Below are positions 44,389 through 55,356 of a DNA stretch of 64,000 nucleotides, one piece after another (the first letter of the stretch is position 1; the number at the start of each line of letters is the position of its first letter). Under the pieces are notes generated by a model that did no database searches, had not been told where the DNA came from, and saw only the letters and a list, made by a program, of their open reading frames with translations. The position numbers and the translations under genes are program-made. Source of the stretch: Ahaetulla prasina (taxonomy: Eukaryota; Chordata; Lepidosauria; Squamata; Colubridae); assembly GCF_028640845.1 (NCBI RefSeq), contig NC_080546.1, forward strand, positions 17,891,020 through 17,955,019, written 5' to 3'.

Positions 44389-44737
44389 CAATGGTGGGTT
44401 TCAATTTTTTTTACTACCGGTTCTGTGGGTGTGGATTGATGGGCATGGCATGGCTTGGTGGGCGTGGCTTGGTAGGTGTGGCAGGGGAAGGATGCTGTAA
44501 AATCTCCATTCCTACCCCACTCCAGGGTAAGGATACTGTAAAATCTCCATTCCCTCTCCAATCCAGAGGAAGGTTACTGCAAAATCCCCATTTCCTCCTG
44601 ATCAGCTGGGACTTAGGAGGCAGAGAACAGATGGGGGCGGGGCCAGTCAGAATTTTTACTACTGGTTCTCTGAACTACTCAAAATTTCCACTACCAGTTC
44701 TCCAGAACTGGTCAGAACCTGTTGAAACCCACCTCTG
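44389..44737. mobile_element. hAT-type MITE
   Basis: Ends CAATGGTGGGTTTCAAT and ...TTGAAACCCACCTCTG. Flanking 8-mers AAGTTTTC and AAGTTCTC match at 7 of 8. Internal tandem 'ccccactccagg'-type units are present. Confidence 0.9.
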
Positions 44738-44749
44738 AAGTTCTCCCTA

Positions 44750-45650
44750 GAACAAACAATTCAAATGAACAACTAAATCTCAACCACAAATGCTCTGTCT
44801 TACACAATGGCAAAAAACTAAATAAAAAAAAAATCAGAACACAAAATACAAGCTGGACGGATATGACCTAACAGACGACCCTCACTCTGTCAAAGACCTT
44901 GGTGTACTCATCACAAATGATCTAAGTACTAGAGCTCACTGTAACAGCATCGCTAAGAAAGCATTAAGAGTTATTAACCTTATCTTGCATAGCTTCTTCT
45001 CCAGTAATATTGAACTGCAAACTAGGGCATACAAAACTTTTGCCAGACCAGTTCTTGAATACAGCTCATCTGTCTGGAACCCGCACTGCATGTCAGACAT
45101 TAATACAATCGAATGAGTCCAGAAATATTTCACAAGAAGAGTCCTCCAATCGTCTGCTCGCAACAGAATATCTTATGCCCCCAGACTCCAAATTTTGAGC
45201 TTAGACAACTTAGAACTTTGCCCTCTTCTGTCTGACCTAAGTATAGTACATAAAATCATCTGCTACAATGTCCTACCAGCCAATGAATACTTCAGCTTCA
45301 ACCAAAACAATACAAGAACACACAATAGATACAAACTCATGGTAAACCGATCCAAACTAGACTGCAGAAAATACGACTTGAGTAACAGAGTTGTCAACAC
45401 CTGGAATGCACTATGTGACTCTGTGGTTTCTTCCCCAAATCCCCAAAACTTGAACCTTAGACTTACTGTAGACTTCACCCCATTCCTAAGAGGTCTGTAA
45501 GGGGCATGCATAAGAGCACCAGCGTGCCTACCGTCCCTGTCCTAATGTTTTCTTTTATTCGTATCCGTTTCATGTGTTTATAATTATGTTTACACTTGTA
45601 TCTGTCATAAAATACATGCTTGACAAATAAAATAAATAAATAAATAAAAT
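44750..45650 (+). mobile_element. CR1-superfamily LINE, longest copy of this family
   Basis: Encodes, with few breaks, the RT C-terminal region: HSVKDLGVLITNDLSTRAHC, then NIELQTRAYKTFARPVLEYS, a stop near 45,115, then LDNLELCPLLSDLSIVHKII, then SKLDCRKYDLSNRVVNTWNA, ending FLRGL. It is followed by the 3' UTR 'ggggcatgcataagagcacc' and an AAAT tail at about 45,625-45,650. The RT catalytic core is missing. Confidence 0.85.
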
Positions 45651-46117
45651 ATGGGTCTGAAGAATGACTTAAATAAGGATTCATCTAATGAAATACAATT
45701 CCATTTATTTTTTTCTTCCACAAAAATGGTATAAAGCAGTCAGAAAGCACTTCTCGAATTTTCTGATCCCATGATTATCAATTATTTGGTAGCTGGGCCA
45801 AGTTATTTCCCGCTACAAAATTACCATGTAAACTTTTTTTTTTTTTTTTTGCCATGGTGAAGCTTTGCAGATTCTGCAGGTGGTGTTTTTGTCCCACTCT
45901 AATTCTTGCTTCATACCTCTTCCTACCTTCTGTGGTTCAGCTGCACTCAAAGATCCTTTAAGTGGAATGGGGGCATGAAATTAAGAATAAGTATGCATTT
46001 CCCTCCCTTTCAGGACAGGGTTATACTCCTGCCCACACTGAATAATGCCCACACATTATCCTCAGTTTGGAAAAGCTATTTCCACTATTCTAGGCTACAC
46101 CAATGATTTCTCTAGAT
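45651..46117. other. no feature recognised
   Basis: Contains a poly(T) run at 45,834-45,850. Nothing else recognised. Confidence 0.45.
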
Positions 46118-46324
46118 CTGTATTTCTCAACCTTGGAAATTTTAAGACATGGCTGGCTGAGGAATTCTGGGAGTTGAAGTCCACATATCTTAACATTGCC
46201 ATGGTTAAGAAACATTGGCAGGCTGTGGACCAGATGCGTCACGCACAGGCCACGACCACCCCAGCTCCACAAAGGCAAAATTCATCGTGATACGTCCCGA
46301 TACATCACGAGTTTGACACCCGTG
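46118..46324. mobile_element. one or two small hAT-type MITEs
   Basis: 46,118-46,217 has inverted ends 'ctgtatttctcaaccttgg' and 'ccatggttaagaaacattg', related to 25,020-25,195. 46,218-46,324 ends 'gagtttgacacccgtg', as in the 30,302 family. The outer 8-mers CTCTAGAT and ATCTAGAC match at 6 of 8, so the whole could be a composite. Confidence 0.55.
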
Positions 46325-47040
46325 ATCTAGACTGATAGACTCTAGGCTTTCAGTATGGAGTCCAAAACTGATGATGTTCAGTATGCATATAGACTGAGCA
46401 AGCTCCTAGCCTGTAAAGCGAAGTACACATTCTGCAGTTCCTTTGCTTAGCATAAAACCCAAAGTAGATAAACAATTATTTTAAAAAACACGAACATTGC
46501 TTTTTTAATAGCTGATTTTTTCCCCATAATTAGTACTTTTTTTATACAAAGGAAAAGAGAGCTACTGCCATAATTAATTAGAACTATAGGTTGTCTCTCA
46601 GATTTATCACACTCTTTGGAATTCTGTCTAATTAGTTATTGCGAACTATGCAGATTTGAGTTTTAGAGCCCTTTTCAGCTGCAAAGAAGACGTCTCTCCC
46701 CAGTTTGGCATTTGCCAGATGCTCTGGGAATATAATTCCCACATCTCCCAGCCCAATACACAGGAAGGAGACTAGTTTAGGGAAAGCTGATATATGAAAT
46801 AATCAACAGCAGGACTGGGACAGAAATGTGGCATGATGCTCACTTAGTGAAATAGGGCTAATCATGATCTCCCAGCTTGACCTACTTCACAGTATATTAT
46901 GAGAGTGACGTGGCGATAGGGAGAGAGAAAATGATCGACAACAGCTTATTAGAAAAGAATGGAATAAAAATGTAAGAAATACAGATTCAATCTTCTAGAT
47001 GTTCTACTCCTGAAATTGAACACAGGATAACCTTAGCTAC
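46325..47040. other. single-copy-looking; candidate conserved element 46,490-46,700
   Basis: No recognised repeat. 46,490-46,700 has at least three homeodomain-type cores ('cataattagt', 'cataattaattag', 'ctaattagttattg') in about 150 bp. Enhancer function is inference. Confidence 0.3.
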
Positions 47041-47760
47041 ATTGCAATGGTTAATATGAATAGGATCTGGAAAAGCAGAGAGATTGATATAAATATAGAA
47101 AACAGTTTAATAGTTTTCCCTGTAGTGATGTATGAGAGTTTGACACTAGGAATGGCTGATCGAAGAAGAATTGATATCTGTGGTGCTGGTGTAAATTATT
47201 GTGTGTACCATGGCAGCCAGAGTAACTAACAGAGGGGTGTCAAATCGTATAAAACCAGGCACGTCACTCGAAGCTAAAATCATAAGAATACATCTGATTT
47301 GCTTTGGTCATGTCATGAATTCAAATTCATTTGAGAACTCAACGGTGCTAGGAATTGTTAGTGAAACAAGAACGGGCAAGCAAAAAAACATGCTGGCTTG
47401 ATAACATCAAATCTTCCTTCCATTCCATCCTTCCATTCCCCCCTCATAGGAATCCTTCCATTCCCCCATCATCGGAATCCTTCCATTCCCCCATCATCCA
47501 GTCAGAGCTGAAGAAACTTCTAGGATGAGAAGTGAAACTTCTTCAAAGAAAAACCAGAAAGTCCAGTTGCCTCTTAAAAAAAGCACCTTTGGGACAACTA
47601 TGACCTGGGTGACTGAGAATCAAATCTGATGCAAAGTTGAGCATCCAACAATTGAAAGAAATTGTGTTTGACAGGGTAGCATGGAGAGTACTTGCCTATA
47701 AGGTCACCAAGAGTCAGACATGACTAAATGGTTAAAACAACAACAATAGTAAATGCTGGA
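47041..47760 (+). mobile_element. degenerate Bov-B-like LINE 3' end, interrupted
   Basis: 47,041-47,400 encodes decayed Bov-B ORF2 (SLIVFPVVMYESLTLGMADR, then HLICFGHVMNSNSFENSTVL). 47,627-47,760 gives the very end ('gacagggtagcatggagagt', then 'aagagtcagacatgactaaa'), with ACAA units at the terminus. The two parts are separated by an unrelated insert at about 47,405-47,626. Confidence 0.75.
47405..47626. repeat. minisatellite plus foldback arm inside Bov-B
   Basis: 47,412-47,500 holds about three units of a ~27-bp minisatellite ('ccttccattcccccatcatc' core). 47,500-47,626 is one arm of the foldback family ('gctgaagaaacttctaggat', then 'ccagaaagtccagttgcctc'). Confidence 0.75.
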
Positions 47761-48439
47761 ATTGAACAGTTCTAAGATTACTATACTGAAAATGTAAAAG
47801 AAGACTTAAATATTTGCACATCTTATTCTACCTAACATTTTTTCAAGATTAGCCGAAGTCAGCCAGGTAGGTCATTTTTCAGGCTGTGTTTATGTTAGAG
47901 AGAATCAAGCAAAATTCATACTCACTAGACAATCTTTCTACTTCTCTTTCTTTTATACCATAGAATAGAGCAGCCAGGGAGAATTGTTCATGGTATATTT
48001 TTTTGGGGAGGAAAAATAGGCTTTAATATAATAGCTCATAACCTTGCAGTTAGCGGGCAACATGAAGCCAGAACTCAACATGAAGATCAGAAAGTTCTTC
48101 CATATCAATGACACTAGTCTCTTTACACAAAGCATAAAAGAGTGAGAAGCAGTAAGCCAAATAATTTAAATAGATGAGATAAGAAAAGGCAATATAGGTA
48201 AAACTAGTTTTCACTTCCACCTTTTACTTAACATCTCCATACCTTTCTATCCTTGCAAATCATATTTGCTTTCCCATATCCATATATAGCTTCATATATT
48301 ATCTCTTCTTCTTTAACATTCCCACGTCACTCTTTTTGAGGTTCAATTCCATTCAAGACTAGGTTTTTCCCTTCCTCCTGACTTATTCACTCTTTATTCA
48401 AATAATATGGTTTATCATTTAAAGCTATTTATTATATTC
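47761..48439. other. no feature recognised
   Basis: No repeat or gene recognised. Confidence 0.45.
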
Positions 48440-48642
48440 TGTGGGTTCCATAATAATTGAGGCTCCACAGATGTTCACACATAACGTTTATTTTAACTCA
48501 CAGAGACCAGCAACAACCAGAAGAGCAGGCCTGCTTTGACAGCCCTTTTATATTCAGCTGTCAAAAGCGGGAGCCAATCAGAACAGAACAAGAAACCATC
48601 TCCATCACGAGGGTCCGCCACTGCCGGTGCAGGACATAACAC
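48440..48642 (-). mobile_element. probable solo LTR, about 203 bp
   Basis: On the minus strand it starts (G)TGTTATGTCC like the Gypsy-2 LTR. It carries a TATA-type GAATATAAAA, a CCAAT-like 'gattgg' and an AATAAA, and ends ACCCACA. A TATTC duplication (48,435-48,439 and 48,643-48,647) fits, though the exact edge is uncertain by one base. Confidence 0.6.
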
Positions 48643-48666
48643 TATTCTTTGAAGATTTGTAGTTTT

Positions 48667-48745
48667 CCTTCCTTCCTTCCTTCCTTCCTTCCTTCCTTCC
48701 TTCCTTCCTTCCTTCCTTCCTTCCTTCCTTCCTTCCTTCCTTCCT
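48667..48745. repeat. (CCTT)n microsatellite
   Basis: About 19 CCTT units. The minus-strand frame reads as a GRKE-type peptide repeat, which is meaningless as protein. Confidence 0.95.
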
Positions 48746-48984
48746 GTGGTGAAATACACATTTTTTACTACCGGTTCTGTGGGCGTGGCTTGGTGGGCAT
48801 GGCAGGGTAAGGATACTGCAAAATCTCCATTCCCTCCCCACTCCTGGGGGAAGGATATTGCAAAATCCCCATTCCCTCCCCACTCTGGGGTCAGCCAGAG
48901 GTGGCATTTGTCGGTTCTCTGAACTACTCAAAATTTCCGCTACCAGTTCTCCAGAACCTGTCAGAACCTACTGGATTTCACCCT
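48744..48984. mobile_element. hAT-type MITE at the microsatellite edge
   Basis: Ends CTGTGGTGAAATAC and ...GGATTTCACCCTC, with the 'ctaccggttctgtgggcgtg' and 'ggttctctgaactactcaaa' segments of the family. The target duplication is blurred by the adjacent CCTT array. Confidence 0.75.
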
Positions 48985-49164
48985 CCCTCCCTCCTCACGG
49001 CCACTCATCTTTAAATATATAACCCTGGGCAACTCACAAAAAGTCATTAAATCTCCTTATAAAAGAGAAATATAATATATCAAACAAGACATCATAACAC
49101 ACAGTTAGTGCAACTACATTTATATTGGGCTTAATGACCATACCGGCCCAGCAGCCAGTGAAGA

Positions 49165-49822
49165 AAAGGGTCAAGAGGTGAACCTATGGCATGCTTGCCA
49201 CAGGTGGCATGCGTAGCCATATCAGTGGGCTCATGAGCTCAGCTCCAGCCTGCATGTGCGTGCTGACCAGCTGATTTTTGGGCCTTCTGGGCCCACCAGA
49301 AGTAGGGAAACAGGCTGTTTCATGCCTCCGGTGGCCCTGGGTGTGTGTGTGTGTGTGGGGGGGAAAGCCTGTTTTTCTCTCTCACTTGGCTCCAGAGCCT
49401 CTCTATGAGTCTGGGGGGTGCGAAAATGGCCTTTCTCACCCCCCTGGAGGCCCTCTGGAGGCCAGAAACTCCCTGTTTGCCAACTTCCAGCCTCTCTAGG
49501 AGTCTCTGGAGGCTGGGGACAGCAAAAAAGTCACTTTCTGTCCACCTGGAAGTTGGTAAATGGGCAGTTTCTGGCCTCTGGAGGGCCTCCAGGGGGTTGG
49601 GGAAGGCCGTTTTCGCCCTCCCCAGAGAGGCTCTGGAGCCAGGTGAGAGAGAAAAATGGGCCTACCGGGCCATCGCATGTTAGGAAGATGGGGGGGAGCG
49701 GGGAGTGCATGCATGCATGGGGGCAAGGCGCATAGAATTATGGGTGTGGGCACACCTGTGCATGACCCCCCCAGGCCCCGCTTCCTGGCACGCGATGGCA
49801 AAAAGGTTAACCATCACTGGTC
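49165..49822. mobile_element. GC-rich hAT-type MITE
   Basis: Left end region 'gaggtgaacctatggcatgc' and right end 'gatggcaaaaaggttaacca' then TCACTG are imperfect inverted partners. The interior is GC-rich with repeated 'cctctggaggcc' phrases and a GT run at 49,341-49,358. Overlapping open frames on both strands reflect composition. No target duplication found. Confidence 0.65.
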
Positions 49823-50533
49823 TAGTCTGTTTCTGATCAAGATCTGACTATCCAAGCAGCAGATTTTAAGGGTTAAGGAAGAAAATAAAACCGACAGGTA
49901 TTTTTATATTCCACCATTAGAAAAGAGACACTTCATACATTTTCTACTTCACATTCCAGAACAATTTGTCTGGCTTTGGGTATTTTACCTCTCTCAAAAG
50001 AACACTTTTTTTAAATGGTCCTGATGCAGCCATGATTTTGAAAGAGGCCTATTTTTATTGACAAAATCGCCAGCAATGTTAAAAGGAGATCTGTGTTGAA
50101 CTGGGCAATTCTGTGCTGCATTCAGTTGTATAACAGCTATCATTTGGTTTGATTTGATTTAAAGAAAAAAAAATAGATCTCTAAGTCATTATAGGTTTTC
50201 ACCACTTGGTGTCCTTCAAGGATAATTTTTATTTATACAACAAAGTGTAGTTTTATTCCAGTCTAGTCAAGCCTTCTCGTTCTTTCTGTAATCATGATTG
50301 CTCAATTATTGCAATTCAGCATTTGCACAAAAATACAGGAAGAAATAGCATGAGATTTTAAAGTAGCGGTAGTAAATAATCTAATGATGATGACATAGCA
50401 ACAGGGAATCACCACCCACAATGAGTGTCTCCTGCTCGTTATTCTATTTACAGTTTGAGAATGTTTTCAATGTATAGACTCTTAGATCAAAAGTAGGCTG
50501 TGTTTGATGGGTATGTTAAAATTGGGTGTGTTT
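49823..50533. other. no feature recognised
   Basis: No repeat or gene recognised. Confidence 0.45.
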
Positions 50534-50802
50534 CAGGGGTGAAATGCTACCGGTTCGCACCGGTTCAGGAAAACCGGTAGTGGCGGCGGCGGGTAGTTCA
50601 GAGAACCGGTAGCAGCAGCAGCACAAGGCTCTGCTCACCCACCCAAACATCATTATTTTCTGGTTTTAACCAGGAATTAACCTGTTTTTTATCCTCTGCG
50701 CATGCGCAGAAGGCTTTGTGCATGCACAGAGGGTCCAAAATAACTCGTGATGCATATGCGCACTTCCGAACTAGTAGGGAAGTTGAGTAGATTTTACCCC
50801 TG
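50534..50802. mobile_element. hAT-type MITE with exact target duplication
   Basis: Ends CAGGGGTGAAATGCTACC and ...TAGATTTTACCCCTG. Exact duplication GTGTGTTT (50,526-50,533 and 50,803-50,810). Confidence 0.95.
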
Positions 50803-50860
50803 GTGTGTTTCATTTGTGTAGAGACAGCAATTAATGCAAAATGGTCAAAAACAGGTCATC

Positions 50861-51336
50861 CAGGGGTGAAATGCTCCCTGTTGGGACCGGATCTCGGGAT
50901 CTGGTAGCAATGGGGGCGGGTAGTTTGGAGAACTGGTAGCAAAAATCCCTGTCCCCCCCACCACCCATGCCTCGCTAATTCCTTTTCTCTGTCCCTGAAG
51001 CTCTCGATGGTGATATAGCTACAAACAGCCTTAAATGACTACGGCGGCACTTCAAAGGGCCGCACTACAGCTGATCAGCGCTGTAGGCATCTAGTAGACC
51101 GGTGCCTCTATCTTTAAAGAAGGTAGTTTGGTACCTCCCAATAAAAGGCAATTGGTATACCGGGGCCTCTATTTTTAAAAAAGGTAGACTGGTGCCTGTC
51201 AAGTTTTGTATAGTTTTTGTTTTTATTATTTATTATTATTGACTATGCCCATTCAGTCACCTGACCACCAAGCCACACCCACCAATTAAGCCATGCCCAC
51301 AGAACCAGTAGGGAAAATATTTAGATTTCACCCCTG
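50861..51336. mobile_element. hAT-type MITE with exact target duplication
   Basis: Ends CAGGGGTGAAATGCTCCC and ...TAGATTTCACCCCTG. Exact duplication AGGTCATC (50,853-50,860 and 51,337-51,344). The interior has a partial direct repeat ('aaaggtagtttggtacct' / 'aaaggtagactggtgcct'). Confidence 0.95.
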
Positions 51337-51344
51337 AGGTCATC

Positions 51345-52459
51345 CCATGGTTGGGATTTTATATATTTTTATGGGTTATGGTGACTTTGGAAGACCTCTT
51401 TCTTTGGGGGAAAAATAGATAATCTAATCGTCAGGTTTCCTCCACATTTTTAAGAATCAAAGAGTATCCTGTAAGAGGACAAATATTTGTGGGTGCCTTT
51501 GCCATTTGGCACAGCACTCCCCTTAAAATCCACATGTTCCTAATGATTAATAAAGCCATTCTCTTCAATTCTCTTCTATTGAAATTAGAAAAATTTAGAA
51601 GTCATGGATCTTTCACCAGGCTGTGGCAAAGGATGATTTCTGAGCCTGGTTTTTTGACACTGATTGATGTTTGTATGGTGGCTCAGGTTTCCATGACTTA
51701 GGTTGCTAAAGTTGATATTGCTATTACTACTGATTTCTCTTTCTTCTCTCTTTCTCTATTAATGCATTTATTATGTGATTTTATCTAATCTTGAGTGGCT
51801 ACGATTAAAACAGCTCACATATTGATTAAATAAATGAATAAATGAAAATTAATTTTAAAAAAATACAACTTCAAAAGAATGAAAGAATTGGAAACAAGAC
51901 CTTCAAAAGTTAGCTCGGATTTGGACAAAATCCCAGCGCAAGACGTTAAGCAGATGAAAAGAATATTGAAAATATCAGTTCATGCCAGGTTAACCTATTT
52001 GTCAAAGGTCTTTTATAACTATAATTTATACTTACAGAGTCGATTGGAGTTGGATGGCTAATAAATTCAAACCAATCAATTAATCTACCCAGGGATTTAT
52101 TTTGTATACATTCATTTTGAACATTAACTCATAATTTATACTTCAGCTTCCAAGATTACATGGTCAAACTCTCCTTAAAGAGACTGATCTTTGATTTGAG
52201 GGTATCTCCTGGACTTACAGCTCCTTCTTGAACAGCAACTCAGCTTTTATTTGGCTTTGGTTGATGTGCCTATTGTGACCCTTTCTGTCAAAGAAGTCCT
52301 TATGATAGTGATGTATCCTCTTATAACCATGTGATGAGACTAATGTTATGCACTTTGCATGGAGCTCTCTCTTAGGAGATAACTTGGAAGTTGCAACAGG
52401 TTGAAAATGTAGTAGATAAGCTGCTGGCTTATCTGTTTTAGCAGTATAACACTAGTAAA
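51345..52459. other. no feature recognised
   Basis: No repeat or gene recognised, apart from an A-rich 'taaataaatgaataaatga' at 51,827-51,845 that may be an old LINE tail. Confidence 0.45.
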
Positions 52460-52739
52460 TGTCCATGAAGATTCTCAGTCATCCAGGTCATGGTTGTCCC
52501 AAAGATGCTTTTTCAAGAGGCAACCGGACTTTCTGGTTTTTCTTTGAAGACGTTTCGCTTCTCATCCAAGAAGCTTCTTCAGTTCTGATTGCTTAGCTAA
52601 ATGTCTATGGAGATTCTCTGTCATCCAGGTCATGGTTGTCCCAAAGGTGCTCTCATCCAAGAAGCTGAAGAAGCAAAACCTCTTCAAAGAAAAACCAGAA
52701 AGTCCAGTTGCCTCTTGAAAAAAGCACCTTTGGCCATAA
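52460..52739. repeat. foldback element
   Basis: Contains two copies of 'gtcatccaggtcatggttgt' and opposed arms ('gacgtttcgcttctcatcc' / 'aagaagcaaaacctcttc'). Same family as 19,441-19,920. The upstream arm is duplicated. Confidence 0.7.
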
Positions 52740-53102
52740 CAGTGGTATTATTACGGGACCGCCTGCTGTTTCCACATGCCTCCCACCGACCCGTACGCTC
52801 TCACAGAGAGGGTCTTCTCAGGGTGCCGTCCGCCAAGCAGTGTCGGCTGGCGGCCCCCAGGGGAAGGTCCTTCTCTGTGGGAGCACCTACCCTCTGGAAC
52901 GAACTTCCCCCCGGTTTACGCCAATTGCCTGACCTTTGGACCTTTCGCCGGGAACTGAAAACTTATTTATTTACTCAAGCGGGACTGGCCTGATTTTTAA
53001 ATTCTAAATTTTAAATCTTAAATTTTTAATTGTAATTTTATTGGGTATTTTATATGGTCTATTAGACGGTTTTAATTTCGGCCTTTTATTGAATAAGCTT
53101 TT

Positions 53103-53292
53103 TGTTATGTATTCTTGTATGTACCTTTAAATATTTGGGTGGGAAATCAGCACGTTGCTGATTGGACGAAGCCGCCAGTAGAACTGTATAAAAGGAGAGG
53201 TTTTTCCCCCAGCCTGTTGCTGGGTTCACCCTATATTAAAGAGCTGTTGTCACTACCCTGGTCTCCAGCCTCGTTACTTCCAGAACTTAACA
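53103..53292 (+). repeat. Gypsy-2 5' LTR
   Basis: 190 bp, TG...CA. Contains TATAAAAG (53,187-53,194) and the poly(A) signal variant ATTAAA (53,235-53,240). Differs from the 3' LTR by T/C, C/A and A/C changes. Confidence 0.95.
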
Positions 53293-53293
53293 C

Positions 53294-53311
53294 TGGCGAC
53301 GAAGGTGGGAT
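53294..53311 (+). promoter_or_regulatory. Gypsy-2 primer-binding site
   Basis: TGGCGACGAAGGTGGGAT lies one base after the LTR. It matches the Gypsy-1 site except at two positions, so the same tRNA-Ser(GCU) primer with two mismatches is likely. Confidence 0.7.
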
Positions 53312-53389
53312 CTCGAGGCTAAGGAGAACCAGAACCGAGCTGAAGCACGATAGACCCGAACCCAGCAAACACAGGGCAGAAAAGCGGAG

Positions 53390-54715
53390 ATGGCCAGTTA
53401 CACTCCGCCCGCACCGTTTGACCCGGCTAAAGAGAAATGGGGAACGTATATGACCCGTTTCGAAAGCTTTCTAGAAGCCAACGAACTGCAAGGAGTTCCA
53501 GATAACCGCAAAAGGGCTTATTTCTTAAGCCACTGTGGTCCTGAGGTCATTGATATCGCGGAAGCCCTGGCAGAGCCAACGCCGTTACAATCGGTGTCGT
53601 GGCCAACTCTACAGACTTTACTAAAAAACCACTTCGCACCAACGCCGTCCAAATACGTGCGGCGGTTTGAATTCGGAGAGCGAAGGCAGATGGAGGGCGA
53701 ATCCATCGGTGACTACATGGCCGCCCTAAGGAAAGCGTCCAAGGACTGCGGATACCGCGACCTAGACGAGGTGCTCCTCGAGCAACTCATCCGAGGGGTC
53801 AGAGACATCCGTTTGCGGCGGCGGCTGCTAGCAAAGAGCAACCTAACGCTGGCCAACGCTCTGGACGAAGCCAGAGCACATGAAATGTCCACCCAAGCGG
53901 CGGAGACACTGCAAAAGCCTGTCCCACCAAAGGCGAGCGCGAAGCCAACTCCAGTGCACCAGGAGGAGGTTCAGACCGAATCCGACGGTGAAGATGAGGA
54001 AGGGGTCTGCCGAACCGAGAAACGCGACAAAGGGGACCGAGACGAATGCGGAAGCTGCGGTGGTCAACACCAGCGCCAACGCTGCAAGTTTAAGGACGCG
54101 ACATGTCGGCGGTGCGGGAAGAAAGGGCACCTAGCTCAAGTTTGTCGAGCGGCCCAACCTTCCCGCCGAAAATTCAAATCGGCCAATCAGAGCGCAGAAT
54201 CGGCAAGGCGACCCGCGATTGGCTCAAACAAAAAAGGCGCGGATTCAAACCAAACGACTGTGGTCATAGGCCGCGCCTCGACCCAAGTGGAGAAGAAGAT
54301 CTTCACCAAACCAAAAATAGAGGGAGTACGGTGCCGGCTCGAAGTAGACACGGGATCAGCGATCACCATCATGTCCTGGGACACTTTGGCGAAGTCACTG
54401 CCGTCAGTCGCGAAGCACCACCTGCAAGCACAACGGCTACGAGTCCACGACTACCAAGGGAATCGCATCCCTGTTCGAGGGACCACCTCCGTCCGAGTCG
54501 AGTACGGACCACACAAGAAGACCCTGCCCATCACGATCGTCGAAGGGACCCTGCCCAGTCTGTTGGGACTAGACTGGTTTCGTGCCCTGGGCATGGGAGT
54601 GACTGGCATCTACAGAAGTGACTGTAACCTGAAAGACATTCTCTTTAACGAGTTCAAGATGTCTTCAAGGACTGCCTGGGCAAGTACAAGGGGACCCCTA
54701 TTTCCTTCAACTTAG
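53390..54715 (+). CDS. Gypsy-2 Gag-protease, 441 aa
   Basis: A single open frame from the ATG at 53,390. N-terminal capsid-type gag region (about 1-165, FEFGERRQMEGESIGDYMAA). Two zinc knuckles, C220/C223/H227/C232 and the canonical C239/C242/H247/C252. Then the aspartic protease with DTG at 320-322 in LEVDTGSAITIMSW and the GTLPSLLGLDWFRALGMG region. Gag and protease share one frame, so this family seems to make a Gag-Pol polyprotein without a gag/pro frameshift. The last ~20 residues (after about 421) are out of the family frame because of an indel near 54,650, just where the internal duplication begins. The protein would assemble particles and bind RNA in the cytoplasm. Confidence 0.9.
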   Translation: MASYTPPAPFDPAKEKWGTYMTRFESFLEANELQGVPDNRKRAYFLSHCGPEVIDIAEALAEPTPLQSVSWPTLQTLLKNHFAPTPSKYVRRFEFGERRQMEGESIGDYMAALRKASKDCGYRDLDEVLLEQLIRGVRDIRLRRRLLAKSNLTLANALDEARAHEMSTQAAETLQKPVPPKASAKPTPVHQEEVQTESDGEDEEGVCRTEKRDKGDRDECGSCGGQHQRQRCKFKDATCRRCGKKGHLAQVCRAAQPSRRKFKSANQSAESARRPAIGSNKKGADSNQTTVVIGRASTQVEKKIFTKPKIEGVRCRLEVDTGSAITIMSWDTLAKSLPSVAKHHLQAQRLRVHDYQGNRIPVRGTTSVRVEYGPHKKTLPITIVEGTLPSLLGLDWFRALGMGVTGIYRSDCNLKDILFNEFKMSSRTAWASTRGPLFPST

Positions 54716-54833
54716 ACCCCAGGTAGCCCCATTAGGCTTAAGGCGAGGAGAGTCCTTTGCCCTAAAACCAAAATTGACAAGGAGCTAGATAAGCTCATAA
54801 ATCAGGGATTTTGGTGCCAGTCGATCACGCAAA

Positions 54834-55356
54834 GTGGAGACGCCAATCGTCACCCCAATAAAACCAGACGGGTCAATTAGAATTTGCGCTGACTACAAGG
54901 CGACGCTTAACAAAGCCTTACAGAAAAGCGCTTACCCGTTCCGTGGTGCAACACTTATTGCACTCTTTGGGGCAAGGGCAAGTCTTTGCAAAGTTAGACT
55001 TGGCCCAAGCCTACCAACAACTGCCCGTAGACGCCCACACAGCCGAAGCCCAAACGATTGTAACGCACAGGGGGGCCTTCAAGTGCACCCGATTGCAATT
55101 TGGGGTGAGTGTGGCACCAGGGCTGTTCCAAAACCTAATGGAACGACTTCTGCAAGGGCTCCCAGGGGTAGTTCCCTACTTCGATGATGTCCTGATTTCA
55201 GGGGAAAACGTAGAGGAATTGGGGGAGCGTTTGAGAAAGGTTCTGGGCATTTTCCGGACAGCCGGATTAAAAGTCAAGGTAAACAAATGCCAGATAGGGG
55301 TCGAATCCACAATTCTTGGGCTACCGGATAGACAAGAAAGGAATTCACCCCACTGA
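54834..55356 (+). pseudogene. Gypsy-2 RT, unit 1
   Basis: 54,834-54,920 carries [20 protein letters not shown] and 54,943-55,356 (137 codons) carries [16 protein letters not shown] through the catalytic [11 protein letters not shown] and on to [12 protein letters not shown] frameshift lies between them. Beyond 55,320 the frame is lost by repeated one-base deletions. Confidence 0.85.

Noticed and set aside
48667..48745. CRISPR-like array
   Set aside because: Contiguous 4-bp units without spacers. A simple microsatellite, and the window is eukaryotic. No other array seen.
48493..48931. GRKE-repeat frames
   Set aside because: Translation of the (CCTT)n microsatellite and the adjoining MITE.
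49278..49801. Overlapping open frames of 73-112 codons on both strands
   Set aside because: They lie within a GC-rich MITE, have no domains, overlap in several frames and reflect base composition.
53115..53453. 112-codon frame starting in the Gypsy-2 5' LTR
   Set aside because: Reads through LTR, primer site and leader in a different frame from gag. No domain.
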